From the NCBI RefSeq assembly GCF_003597395.2, contig NC_133777.1:11120228-11184227 (forward strand): a DNA stretch of 64,000 nt. The letters are read 5' to 3'. Numbering within the stretch: the first letter of the stretch is position 1; each line of letters begins with the position of its first letter. Of the stretch, positions 20,921 through 32,232 are shown one piece after another. The notes beneath the pieces were generated by a model. It searched no databases and was not told the origin of the DNA. It saw nothing but the letters and a program-made list of their open reading frames with translations. A program made the translations under genes and the position numbers. This DNA comes from Chelonoidis abingdonii (taxonomy: Eukaryota; Chordata; Testudines; Testudinidae).

Positions 20921-21308
20921 GAATAATAGTAAATTGTATGGTGCATATCAGCTGTAGCATTTTAGGCATCTTATGCGTAACAAGATAAAACTCATTAAAA
21001 CACTAAAACATACTGAAGATAAAATTGCATAAATTCAGATTAAATCATAGCAAGCACCATGGCAAATGCTTTTCTAAATAATCACCAAACTTCTTGTAAA
21101 GTAGCGTGAATCTGTGGTGTTTCTCGCTTACAAAGGGAGGGCATGCCACAGACTGCAGGCAAGTGGTACTCAAATATGCAGAGTATCTGAACTGTCTTTG
21201 AAAATCTTACACTTTCTGCCCTTAGAGGTGAGATGGCAGGTGTGAGAAGCTCTACAGGCGATTTGGAACCCAGTACATCTCAGGTTTTAAATGTTTTAGT
21301 ACCTAAGG
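20921..21308. other. Unassigned DNA
   Basis: No gene or repeat recognised. Confidence 0.4.
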
Positions 21309-21413
21309 CTGGGTTTTTCAAAGGGCTTTAAGAGATTTGCATGACTAAATCCTATTGAATTTCACAGAGATTTGGTCACTTAACTCACTTAGGCTGCTTT
21401 GAAAATTCCACCC
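21309..21413. mobile_element. Small MITE with TTTTCAAAG-type ends
   Basis: GGGTTTTTCAAAGGGC and (inverted) GGAATTTTCAAAGCAGC form the ends. It is related to 37551-37690 and, less clearly, 60445-60537. Confidence 0.55.
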
Positions 21414-21461
21414 TTAAACTCTATTCAGCCACCTTTAGGCAAAGCAAAAGAATGACAATAA

Positions 21462-22914
21462 GAGTATGTCTACACTATGAAATTAGGTTGAATTTATAGA
21501 AGTAATTTTTTTAGAAATCATTTTTATACAGTCTATTGTGTGTGTCCCCACACAAAATGCTCTAAGTGCATTAAGTCAGCGGACTGCGTCCACAGTACTG
21601 CGGCTAGCATTGACTTCCGGAGCGTTGAACTGTGGGTAGCTATCCCACAGTTCCCGCAGTCTCTGCTGCCCATTGGGATTCTGGGTGGAGATCCCAATGC
21701 CTGATGGGGCAAAAACAGTGTCCCGGGTGGTTCTGGGTACATGTCATCAGGCCCCCCTCTCCCTCCCTCCCTCCCTCCATGAAAGCAATGGCAGACAATG
21801 GTTTTGCGCCGTTTTTCCTGGGTTACCTGAGCAGATGCCATACCATGGCAAGCATGGAGCCCGCTCAGCTCACCATCACCGTACACCTCCTGGGTGCTGG
21901 CAGATGTGGGACTGCATTGCTACACAGCAGCAGCTCATTGCCTTTTGGCAGCAGACGGTGCATTATGATTGGTAGCCATCGTCGTCATCCTCCTGGGTGC
22001 TCTTTTAGCTGACCTCCGTGAGGTCGGTTGGGGTGCCTGGGCAGACATGGGAGTGACTCAGCCAGGTCATTCCCATCCTCTGCCGAGCACCCAGGAGATG
22101 ACGATGGCTAGCAGTCGTACTGCACTGTCTGCTGCCAGCCTAAGATGTAAAAGATAGATGGAGTGGATCAAAACAAGAAATTGACCCAATTTGTTTTGTG
22201 AAATCAATGGCCTGCTAAACCCAGGGTTTTGAGTTCAATCCTTGAGGTGGCCATTCTGTGTGACAGTTGTTTGTGTTTCTCCTTGATGCAAAGACAGCTC
22301 TTTTGTTGATTTTAATTCCCTGGAAGCCATGTAGTCAGTCGCCCCTCCTTCTGTCAGGGCAATGGCAGGCAATTGTTTCGCGCCTTTTTTCAGCGCAGAA
22401 CCAGAAGCTGCAAAAGCAGAACCAGGCAAGGAGGCGAAGGCAGCGTAGTGACGAGAGTGATGAGGACATAGACATGGACATAGACTTCTCACAAAGTACG
22501 GGCCAGGCGATGTGCCCTGGCAATGTGCACATCATGCTGATGAGCTCTGCATGATCACCTGTGCTGATCAGCTCGTCACGCTGGCCAAACAGGAAATGAA
22601 ATTCAAAAGTTTGCGGGCCTTTTCGTGTCTACCTGGCCAGTGCATCTGAGTTGAGAGCGCTGTCCAGAACGGTCACAATGGAGCACTCTGGGATAGCTCG
22701 CAGAGGCCAATACCGTCAAACTGCATCCACACTACCCCAAATTCGACCCGGCAAGGTTGATTTCAGCGCTATCCCCTCATTGGAGGTGGAGTAAAGAAAT
22801 CGATTTGAAGAGCCCTTTAAGTCGAAAAAAAGGGCTTTGTTGTATGGATGGGTCCAGGCTTAAATCGAGATAATGCTGCTAAATTCGACCTAAAATCGTA
22901 GTATAGACCAGGCC
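21462..22914 (+). mobile_element. Harbinger-like DNA transposon, 1.45 kb
   Basis: The left terminus (21462-21496) and the complement of the right terminus (22880-22914) align over 35 positions, sharing GTCTACACTA-type and TTAGGT-GAATTTA blocks. Flanks TAA (21459-21461) and TTA (22915-22917) fit a 3-bp TWA target. The interior has short frames of 60-126 codons, none with a transposase motif, so the copy is non-autonomous. It includes a (CCCT)n run at 21757-21779 and, at about 22208-22262, a piece resembling the B-box part of the 17150 SINE. The last 250 bp match window positions 1-256. Confidence 0.75.
22208..22262 (+). repeat. tRNA-SINE head fragment within the Harbinger-like element
   Basis: GGCCTGCTAAACCCAGGG and TTGAGTTCAATCCTTGAG match the B-box part and linker of the SINE at 17150-17325 in the opposite orientation. 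A-box and tail are missing. Confidence 0.6.
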
Positions 22915-22917
22915 TTA

Positions 22918-23486
22918 CTAAGCCTAATCTCTCTTCCCAGTCTCCTCCAGAGTCTAGTCAATGGTTCAAATGCTGAATTTCTGTCCCAGATGCAGGTGGT
23001 GGATCCATTTCTAGCAGACCTTACTATATCCAGAATGCATTGCAACATTTTTACTGTAGTGTGAAGGAATGCATTGTGACTGCAAGATCAGTATAAGGAG
23101 AAGGGCTGCAGTCTGATAACATTTATAAGATGAAAAAACAGTCCTGTCCCTCATGGCCCAAGCTGACACTTGATTTCTCTAAAGACCGCACTTGGTTGAG
23201 GATCACACCTAAAGTGTGCAGCTGCTCAGTCTGCTGAAGCTTCTTCCATCAAAATCAGGAGACCTGGGGAAAATGTTGCTCTTTTCACACCACCTGCCTG
23301 AACCAATTATCATAATTTCAATTCTTTTGAGATTCAGTCTCTGCGAGTTGTCAGCTACTGCTGAATTTCAGTAATATAATTCCTTAGACCTCATAGGCCT
23401 CCTCTCAGAGTTGGGCAGTAGAGGAAATGTAGCTGACTGTGGGTTGCATAGTAATGATTATCCGAAAGCCATATCTTTCAGATATC
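22918..23486. other. Probable decayed LINE, not resolvable
   Basis: It lies downstream (minus strand) of the L2-like block at 23487-23723 and may continue it. No motif was recognised. Confidence 0.3.
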
Positions 23487-23723
23487 TTACTCAAAGGCGG
23501 TAGAGAAGCAAAAATGTATTGGAGCATGAACTGTTTCTGAGAGTACATCTTTTACGATCTCAGCAAAGGTGACAAAAAATTCCCCTCCATCAGTGGCTGG
23601 GTCCACTTTCTCTCTTAACCAAAACCAGTTCAGTACTATCCCATTCATACACCTCAGATGATCAAGCAGAACACAGTGATAAATCATACTGAAAGCTGCA
23701 AGCAGATGATGTAATTTAACCAT
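23487..23723 (-). pseudogene. L2-like LINE reverse-transcriptase fragment
   Basis: The minus-strand frame contains LLAAFSMIYHCVLLDHLR followed by NGIVLNWFWLREKV. This matches the order of the L2/CR1-group block DLSAAFDTVDH.ILL..L...G..L.WF, the first catalytic region of the polymerase. The catalytic Asp after AAF is replaced (S), so the fragment is inactive. The frame continues into degraded sequence. Confidence 0.65.
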
Positions 23724-24506
23724 CTCTCTCCCTTTTGTGCTAGCCAGATCATTCAGAAACCTGATAAAGGCAGTCTTACTACTTTCTACATATTTTGATT
23801 AATAAGATTTTGTACTTTAGAATTTGATTTTAGAAAAAACACGTCTGTTCTTAAGCCACTGGGCACATTTACACTAATAGGACATAATTTAACATTTTGC
23901 TGCCCACTATTGGCTGCAACAAAGAACAATTCTCAAATTTACAACTACTCTCTGCCATCACAGAATGGACACTCAAGTATGACAACCGCAGTCTGAAACT
24001 TGAGCAGTTCTACAAACAGTGTATCTGTCACAGTTAATCTGTCTCCAAAAAAAGCAAAGCCTTTGTGAACAGATCGGGTTTTCATTGTGGCCTGAAGGTT
24101 AACAAACTTAAGCTGCTCTTGGACCAATAGGAGAAACAAGTGCCTGAGTAAAAGACACTCAATCTGGACTGAAATTTCATAGGTTGTTACTTTCCAGATG
24201 TTCTTGTGGCTTTATTGACACAGCCTTTTTCTAGTTCTGCATCTTAACCAAATGCTACGTGGCAAGTTACAGACTGGTTGATAATCACAGTAATTTTCAG
24301 CACAGCTGGATAAAGCAAGTCCTCTATTTAGATAGAATAAAAAAATAATAATAAAAAAAAGCAAGCATCATAGCTATTGCCTTTTCTAAAGTCATGGCAA
24401 AATGCCCTTGCTGCTGTGGTAGCTCGAGTATTGACAGTTTGGGCATTGGTGGCAATCAAAAAGGGAATTTATTGGCTAAGGATACTGGCCATATGTGGAG
24501 GGAAGG
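23724..24506. other. Unassigned DNA
   Basis: Includes an A/T-rich run at 24340-24362. No gene. Confidence 0.4.
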
Positions 24507-24514
24507 ACTTATGC

Positions 24515-24776
24515 CAGTGGTTCTCAAACTGGGTTGGGACCCCAAAGTGGCGTTAGACTTGCTGGGGCTTGGGGCTGAAGCCAAAGTCCGAGCCCCACTG
24601 CCCAGGGCTGAATCCCACAAGCTTGGGCGCTTCCCAAGGTGATGGAGCTTGGGTTTTGGCTTTGGCCCCCCTGCTCGGGGTGGTGGGGCTTGGGCTTTGG
24701 TCCCCCTTCCCAGGGTCATGTAGTAATCTTTGTTGTCAGAAGGGGGTTGCGGTGCAATGAAGTTTGAGAACCCCTG
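24515..24776. mobile_element. hAT MITE, 262 bp
   Basis: Termini CAGTGGTTCTCAAACT and (inverted) CAGGGGTTCTCAAACT differ at one position. The interior has repeated GGGGCTTGGG/GGGCTTTGG units. Flanking 8-mers do not match clearly, so the duplication has decayed or the boundary is off by a few bases. Confidence 0.8.
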
Positions 24777-24784
24777 CACTAGGT

Positions 24785-26231
24785 TAATCTCACTGGACAT
24801 GTTAATCTTGTATCTGAATCATAAACTGGTCAGAACTAGCTCTAGTAAATCAAGAAATGTGTAATATCCCAATCTCAAAATAATCCTCTAGGTTGCATGG
24901 CAGAGCACTGAATCATTAGGTTACCTTGCTGCCTTACTAAGTAACTGATTGCACTGTACTCCAAAGGCAACTAACTGCTCTGGATTTACATTCCTAAGGT
25001 TTGCCAACCCTGAAACTACCCAAGGTAAATCGTTCTAATCTTCTTTGCTCTTTGTTTGAAATTTTTGAGAACCCCAAACCACGGACATCTGAGAAACCAA
25101 GATGGTGTTAGTTATGCTCTCAGGATGTTAATGGCAATGGTTAGTACAATATTGTAAAATTTGTCTACTTTGTTAGCATCTCTAAGACAAAGAAGCAAAA
25201 TTCAGATTTTAAGTTTCTGACCAAGTTTTATAGTTAGTTAATAAATACTTTGTTTGGAACCAGAGACATTTGGAAAAAGCCCCAAAACATTTAGAGCCCA
25301 TAGTCCCTAAGTTGAAATGAAGAGCATTATCATCAGATTTCCTTTTTCATGGTTAACTATATAAATTGTTTGGGTGTAACCCAGACCACCAGCAAAGTCT
25401 ACGATGTTGCCCCATTGCAGTTGCTATACAGCCACGCTAAATCCATTCCAGCAAGTCCATTAGCTAGTAGAACTTGATTGCTAACTAACTGGAATTCTGC
25501 TCTTCTTGGACACTGAATTCTTTTATAAACAGGGGTTCTTTGGTTTACAGTTACATTATTGAGATGAGCTTTGCAAGTGCTTTGATGAATGCCATGCTGA
25601 CATGTGACCAATCAATCTGGAGAATCCTAAAGTTTTGTCCTACCATGCATGTAGAGGCCAGATGCTCAGTATATCTCATCTTACACCTGGGCTATGCTGT
25701 ACATTCATTATGAGATCAGATTAAAACTGATTAAATGTTCACTGTGCATTTGTTTGTTCTATCTTTGAAGTGAAGTCACTGATCATTTCAGTAATTTTCC
25801 TAGGAAAATTGAATATGCTTTTAACTTCTCCAGTGTTTTGTAATACCCAATTAGATGCCTGAAAATAAAATTTTTCTCTACTGACTTGGGGATTTTTCTG
25901 GTTGCCAGACAGTGGGTTTTTTTGTTTCAAATGTCCAAATGGTCTAGGATTGTTCACAGGTTGGTTGGTTAATGTCTCAGGTAATCTTACTAAAAGTTGC
26001 TGATTACTGAGTTTGAAAATTCATCCATTATGTACTGAATTGCTTTCTCCTAGAAAGAAGAGATTTCTGAAGTAATAGGGTATTTTTGCAGTATGCTTGC
26101 AAGTTTCCACTGAGAGAGGGGCTCATCCATATCATCTCAGACCCTGGACAGAACTTGGGGTACATTAAAAAACCAACAAATCCCTAGTTCAATTGCAGCA
26201 TGGGTTTTTAAAATCCTCCTTTTTGTATCTG
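24785..26231. other. Unassigned AT-rich DNA
   Basis: No gene or repeat recognised. Confidence 0.4.
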
Positions 26232-26322
26232 GAAGTAACTCTGATGAAGTGGTCTATAGCCTGAGAAAGCTTATGCTCAAATTAATTTGTTAGTCTCTCA
26301 AGTGCCACAAGTACTCCTGTTC
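26232..26322 (+). mobile_element. Diverged Penelope-type 3' end fragment
   Basis: GATGAAGTGG, GAGAAAGCTTATGCTCAAAT, TTGTTAGTCTCT and GTGCCACAAGTACTCCTG follow the same order as at 12413 and 28985, with more changes. Confidence 0.65.
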
Positions 26323-26955
26323 TTTTTCCGTTAGTGGCTTGCTTTGTTTTGCTATGCCTGTGTGTTCTTTCTTTGCTCTAAGAAGTGAGCTGATACCATC
26401 AAGTCTCATAATAGTGTGTTGCTGGTTGCTGCATGGTGTGTTGCTGTATGATTGAAATATGACCACATACATCATTGTTGCTACCCCTGTTAAACAGTTG
26501 CAACAAATCTTGTACAAGTATGTCATGTAAGGTGTCAATGGAAAAGTTATGATTGGCTAAATATGATTATCCTGTTTAAATCCATATGTTATCACTTTAG
26601 CTGAAGTTATGAATATTGACTATGTATCTATATCTTAAATGTGGTGTTCCTGGGATAACACCCAGTTTACATCCCGCCTAGCCAGCACATTGTGAATGGA
26701 CTATTCAAGTTTAATGGCCCATTAAAGGACACTTCACTCTAACAATGGGCCACAGAAGACGCTTGTCTACTGGTGAGTTTTCTATGGGCGTCTCAGCCAG
26801 AATATGGATAATGACTGCCCCTGTGGGTCAGCAAGCTGTGTAAGGACATGTGAGATATTCATGTGACCCTGGACTCCATTTTGTGCCAGTAATTTTCCAC
26901 AAACTGCTGTGAGCTTCATTTTGGGACAGTAAAATTCCAAGCACATGGCAGGGGA

Positions 26956-26962
26956 TATAAAA
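26956..26962 (+). promoter_or_regulatory. TATA-like box of the outer LTR
   Basis: TATAAAA in GGGGATATAAAAGACCC, with the AATAAA signal 242 nt downstream. Position fits an LTR promoter; activity is unknown. Confidence 0.5.
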
Positions 26963-27481
26963 GACCCTTGAATCATCTCCATGTTGCCTCTTTCCTGCTC
27001 CGATTCTCTGGCTGTGGACTGACAACTAAAAGGAGCATTCTAATGTATGGACTGAGGATCTTCCAGTCTTTTGGAAATTACCATAGACTTTGCAGGCCAG
27101 CCATTTATTCCATCACTGCTACAAAACTGATATAAGAACTTTGCAATGATTGTATGTATATGATCTATTAACCAGTTTAACTCGCTTCTTCTTTTCTCGT
27201 ATCAATAAATCTTTAGATTTTAGTTACTAAAGGATTGGCAGCAGTGTGATTATTGGGTAAGATCTGAATTATATATTAACCTGGATATGTGGCTGATCCC
27301 TTGAGATTAGAAGAACTCTTTGTTTAATTAAATTGGTTTTTGATAACCACTCATCATAAACTCTAGTGTCTGGGGGGTGAAATAAGGGCTGGAATGCCTA
27401 AGGAGACTGCATTTTAGACGTCTTGTTAACCAGTGTAGTGAGGCAGAAGTTCACTTTTGTTACTGACTTGGTATATCTAAT

Positions 27482-28820
27482 TGTAACCCTTCTGCCCGTC
27501 TGAGTTGGCAGCAACAAGGGCCGGGTTTAGTATATAGGGGTTCCATTTCAATAACGCAATGCAAAACCATTTTGAGCCCCGACCCAGTGACCTGGGACTA
27601 TTACTTACCACCCTCCTGGGCGCCTCTAGGAGGCAATACTTGCCTTCTCGCAAGCACGGAGTCTGAGTGTAACAAAATCCTTTCAATAAAGGAGGGAAAC
27701 AATGTGGCATTATGTTGGGGAAACACCACAAACCGGATTTATAACACAAACCATGAGCAAAAGACCCATCCCCAAGTAAGTTTGGCAGTATCCTTTTCCC
27801 CTCAGGATCTTAAGTTCAGCCACCCAAAAGATCATCCCAAAGTCCCAAAAGTCTCGAGTCCAACAACCCCCAAATCACCCAAAAGTCCAACAATCCAAAA
27901 GTCTCTGTCCCTGGTCAGTGCAGCCCCACAAAAATTTATCTGCAGAGTTCTACCCTCCCCCAGCCAGGTGGGTGGAAATGGAGGGGGGGAGAAAGGGGCA
28001 CGCGGGGTGTTAAAGGCACCTTACATGGTCCGAGGCCAACTGCCCCGCCTCTCTGTGGGGTCCTGCTGCAGGCTGCTGCACCAGTCGTCCCATGAGCTGC
28101 TTCAGCCATCCCACGAACTGCTCCACTATGCCTCGCTTTACTCCACTCGCTGTCCCATGGGCTGCCCCAATTGTCCCACAGACTGCTCCGCTCTGCCAGC
28201 CACTTAGCAGTAGATCTTCAGGCCCGTCCACTAGTTAACATAGCACTCAGTAATTTCAGTTGTTAGTAGTTTTCACTCTTTAGTGATTTTAGCTCTTAGT
28301 GATTTATGCTTGCAGTAGGGGAGCCCTGGTGCTGGTGCACTCTTGGCCCAAAGTGAATTTAGCACAGCAGCCTATAACAGACTCTTAATGGAATCAAAAT
28401 TAGCTCTGCTATTCAACAGTGGAGAGAGGAGGAGGTGCAATTGGTTTTTCAGGCCCACAAAAGGGGCCCATACCATCAGGCACAGATCCCTGTCCTCGGC
28501 CTTTCTCAGTTCACTGGGTTTTGGAACCCATGTCCCTTGTTTAGCAAGTGCTACTTAGTTGATGGTGAGTCCCTCTGTCATAACAGTTCCACTGGCCTTG
28601 ATTTACATAATCAGGATAACAACACTTATCCTCCTGCCCCAATAACAGAGAAATGGGGATCCCACAGCAGCCAAAGTGACCATTTGGGCAGCTGTGGGCT
28701 CATGCTAGGTGGGGTGGGTGTGCCTATGCGAACAAGACCAGCCCCTGAAGTTTTTTCCCCACAACTCGCCACAATTCACCACCAGATGTCAGGGTAGAGC
28801 TCATCCTGACTCTGCTTACA
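27482..28820 (+). mobile_element. Inner solo LTR, 1339 bp
   Basis: It begins TGTAACCC and ends GCTTACA, with TAAT on both sides (27478-27481 and 28821-28824). TG...CA ends and an exact 4-bp duplication are typical of LTR retrotransposons/endogenous retroviruses with 4-bp targets. AATAAA lies at 27685-27690. The 211-codon frame at 27572-28207 has no protein-family features and is not a gene. No second LTR or internal region is present. Confidence 0.8.
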
Positions 28821-28984
28821 TAATGATAGAATAACTATCAGTTTGGGGTGAGTCTGCCCTATTTCTCATCAGTTTGTCCTGATTCTGGTATTCTCAGCTG
28901 TGATCCCCTGAGGCACAGTGACAGATGGTTACAGTTTTGTCACTGTTTGACCATGGCTGGATTTAAAACAGTCGTTTTGTTATG

Positions 28985-29122
28985 AAAACCCCTTGCATCT
29001 GACGAAGTGGCTATTCACCCACGAAAGCTCATGCTCCAATACGTCTGTTAGTCTATAAGGTGCCACAGGACTCTTTGCTGATTTTACAGATCCAGACTAA
29101 CACAGCTACCCCTCTGATACTT
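28985..29122 (+). mobile_element. Penelope-type 3' end fragment
   Basis: Series GACGAAGTGGCTATTCACCC, ACGAAAGCTCATGCTCCAAT, GTCTGTTAGTCTATAAGG and GTGCCACAGGACTC, followed by CCAGACTAACACAGCTACCC, which ends this repeat type. Confidence 0.8.
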
Positions 29123-31164
29123 GTATCCAATTGCTAATCACTGGACCCTTCCAGTTCTTCCAGAAACCCACTTGAGGATAAATGTTAGTGATGCATTTAT
29201 AACGTACAGTGCCTTTTCAGGTACATGTAAAAGTGTCTCCTCTGGAGCCCGACTTGGCTGTTTTATGTTTCAGGAATTTGTGTCTAGGAACTCAAGGATG
29301 AGCTGAATCTCAGATTAGAATGATAGCTAGAAATTGTGGGTGATGTGGAGATGAACCTTTACTTGCTTGCACCTGTGGATGTGCACCTTTAGCTCAGAGA
29401 ATTTGCCTGTGGGTCTGGATTTTAATCTTGTCTCCATCTTCCTATATTTTAACAAGGTGTTTTTCCTTTCTATTTAAGATAGGCCTTCGGGAAACTTATT
29501 CTGTCCTGATACTCCCTATGCTGTACCTGCACTTCATTTTCTGGGCCTGTCAGTCCAACCTCTTCGCTTTAAGAAAAACAAAATCTATTTGAATCTGTAG
29601 GCAAAGTGATCCATATCTAAGGGTTCTTGTCTAATGACTGCTTTTTAAATTGTAATATTTGTCTTGGAGAGACTTTCTCCAGGATCATAGTTAATTTTCT
29701 TAAACCTTTTTCTTATTGACTTTTTTCACACTGGCCTGTGATGTCTTAATAGCTGCATTTCAGTTTGAATAATTTCTGTGCTGTATTTTCCTAGGATGCT
29801 CCCATTGATTTTTTTAAGGCTTGGCTGGCTTGATGTTATGTTAATTTTAAAGGGGTTTGTGGTAGAAAAATGTAGGGCAGAGAGTTCCTAAAGTTGGTGG
29901 GCTCCTTCTGACATATACTGTTTTACGTGTACATTGAATTCCTTTAGCTTTTATTTTTTCATCATGAACCTTTACTTCCTTTCCCTGCTATTTAATTGCA
30001 TAAGAAGGTGCTTGCACTCCTCCTTTTACCACATCCGAGCCTTGTGGGAAATGGAAACAGTTACTGTTTGCAAAGGGAAAGCCTAAGGAATTTTAAGAAT
30101 ATATTGATTTATATCAGCAGGTGGGAAAGGAGGAGAGAGAACGGGTTTCTTCTAGGTACATATGTACATTCCCTCTCACCTGGATTGCAAATGTCATTTT
30201 ATTAGGCAGGCTGGCACAACACTTCTGAATAGCTCACAAAGTTTATGCTCCCCACACAATGTCTCCCAGACAATGTCTCTGAAATTAATTTGTGCCTTTT
30301 TGTATAGAGAGAACACCATAAAATATCCTAGTATATAAAACAGCGCTACAAATATTTTTGGATTGTTGTATTGGAAAATTTGAGTGAGAATGTATAATCT
30401 TATGTTTATAAATCACTCTTACACAAAATATCAATTTACCAATACCAACAAACATGCAATTAGATCTATCTTAAATTGTCCCTAAAATGGTCACTCATTT
30501 ATATTTCTTGATAAGTTGATGACCAGGGCAAACTTGGAGACTTCAGGTACAGAAAAGACAAATGCCATCTATGCAGATTTTCCATTGAGGCCTGTTACTG
30601 GAAGATACTTTTGTGCATACTCTCACAGTTCTGACCATGTGCTTAGGGGCTCATCTAACAGCATCAGTTTAATAAAAAAAAATAGGCTAACTATATGCAC
30701 AACGTTTTCCCCAAGGGTAGATGGGAATGTGGTTGTACTCACATTCTACTCAAGTTCTGCCCACAATATCAGAGTAGCTGGATGTTTCCAATTTAATTGT
30801 AGCAGAGGCGTAGTAGTGAAGAGGCACTTAACTCTGAAGTCTACTGATAATTTATTAGTCCCTTGAGAAGAATGGGGTATTCTACATATCTGTGTCAGGT
30901 TTTCTGTCTGAAGGCGTATTAACAGAGCAGTGTACTAGACACCGAACAAAAATAAGAGCCAGTTCTTGCCTCAGAAGAGTTTACAATCCAATTTAATGCA
31001 ATATTTAACAAGCACGTAACAAACAAATGAAAGCAATGGGAAGGGGAGAGTGAGGGTAAGAGTGATAAGAAATGAAGCTCCATAGATTAGATGTATGCAC
31101 AACTAGATGGTTTCAAGCCTGGGAAGAGTTTGAAGATAACAGAAATCCCTGGTAGACACTCCAC
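29123..31164. other. Unassigned DNA
   Basis: No gene or clear repeat. Around 30945-31000 CAGAAGAGTTTACAATCC resembles part of an old SINE; the 116-codon frame at 30516-30866 has no recognisable domain. Confidence 0.35.
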
Positions 31165-31500
31165 CATTTTACAGATGAGGAAGTTGAGACAGAGGCTATG
31201 TCTGCACTGCAATAAAAGACCCACAGCATGGCTGAGGTTGGTCTGAGTCAGTGGAGTCAGGCTTGTGGGGCTTGGACTCTGAGACTATAAAAATCACAGT
31301 GTAGATGTTTAGGCTTAGGCGGGACCCTGGGCTCTGAGACCTGGTGGGACACTGGGATCCAGCCTGAGCCTTGATGTGTACCCTGCTATATTTAGCCATG
31401 TGGCCTGAATCAGCTGACCTGGGCTCTGAGTCTCCGTGCCTTGGGGTTTTTATTACAGTGTAGACATACCCAGAGAAGTTCAGTGACTTGTCTGAGGCTA
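31165..31500 (-). repeat. MIR-like SINE split by a MITE
   Basis: CCATTTTACAGATGAGGAAG before the MITE and AAGTTCAGTGACTTGTCTGA after it join to give the standard MIR-type core in reverse orientation. Confidence 0.7.
31194..31471. mobile_element. Harbinger-type MITE, 278 bp
   Basis: Left end GGCTATGTCTGCACTGCAAT, inverted right end GGGTATGTCTACACTGTAAT. AGA is present at 31191-31193 and 31472-31474, and removing the element with one copy restores the SINE, so the 3-bp duplication is well supported. The interior has GGGCTC/GGCTCTGAG units and no gene. Confidence 0.85.
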
Positions 31501-31704
31501 ACGAAAGGAGTCATGAAAGCTGGGATTAGGGCTAAAGCAGTCCTTACTGCTAACTGTGTTCTTGCATCATTGAACTATGCAGTTCTCAATAAAACACTTG
31601 GAATATTGAAATTTTTGGTATATTGTATAAGGGAAACTGTTTCCCTTGGGTTGAGGAGGTAGTCTGCCATTGGCACTAATACTGAATCAACAAGTACATC
31701 CAGA
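31501..31704. other. Unassigned DNA
   Basis: Nothing recognised beyond the SINE edge. Confidence 0.35.
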
Positions 31705-31752
31705 TTCAGTCTCTAAGGTGCCACAAGGACTCCTTGTTGTTTTTGCTTCTCC
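31705..31752 (+). mobile_element. Short Penelope-type 3' end
   Basis: CTCTAAGGTGCCACAAGGAC followed by TCCTTGTTGTTTTTGC, the terminal 45 bp or so of the repeat seen at 12413 and 28985. Confidence 0.6.
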
Positions 31753-32005
31753 AGGGAGTCTTTCGGGCATTATGTTTTGGAACTCCACTTTGAAATAGTC
31801 TTCTTCCCAAGTTGGTATTTGAGTTGGTTTTTCATTTGCAATACCTGTCCCAATTCTGAACTTTATTCCCACAAGGCCCTTTGGGTTTCTTTGATCCTTT
31901 TTTACTCACAGGGTTAAGCTTTTTATTCTTTTTGAATCTCTTCTTGCATGGTTGAAGGGGAACTCCAGGACTGATACCAGTTCAATCTTTTGATTCATTT
32001 GGATG

Positions 32006-32232
32006 GCAACTTGGTCTAATAGATAAGGCACTGGGCTGGGATCTGGAAGACCTGGGTTCTGTTCGTGGCTCTACTACTGATTTGCTGGGTAATATTGAGC
32101 AAGTCACGCCCTCCTTCTGTGTACTGGTTTCCCATCTGTAAAATGGGTGTAATGATACCAACCTTCCTTGTAAAGTGTTTTGAGATCAACTGATAAAAAA
32201 CTGTATACAAATTAGGTGGTGGTAATATTATT
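32006..32232 (+). mobile_element. tRNA-derived SINE
   Basis: The head has an A-box region (TTGGTCTAATAGATAAGGCA) and B-box region (CTGGGTTCTGTTCG). The body has GCAAGTCACGCCC, CCCATCTGTAAAATGGG and TGTAAAGTGTTTTGAGATC. This is the most complete tRNA SINE in the window. It lacks tRNA folding beyond the head and is not a tRNA gene. Confidence 0.85.

Larger units (their letters stand above)
26430..28923 (+). mobile_element. Outer LTR, split by a second LTR
   Basis: Two halves (about 26430-27481 and 28825-28923) form one repeat once the 1339-bp insertion is set aside. The left half has a TATA-like TATAAAA at 26956-26962 and AATAAA at 27204-27209, about 250 bp apart, as in a U3-R-U5 LTR. The right half carries the last part (AACTATCAGTTTGGGG, then a CTGTGATCCCCTGAGGCACA block) and ends in GTGACA. 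No gag/pol/env-like frame is attached. The left boundary is approximate. Confidence 0.6.

Noticed and set aside
24515..24776. 8-bp duplication for the hAT MITE here
   Set aside because: Flanks ACTTATGC and CACTAGGT do not match well enough to claim one.
27572..28207. 211-codon plus-strand open frame
   Set aside because: Inside a solo LTR with no protein-family features; its serine/proline content follows local C richness.
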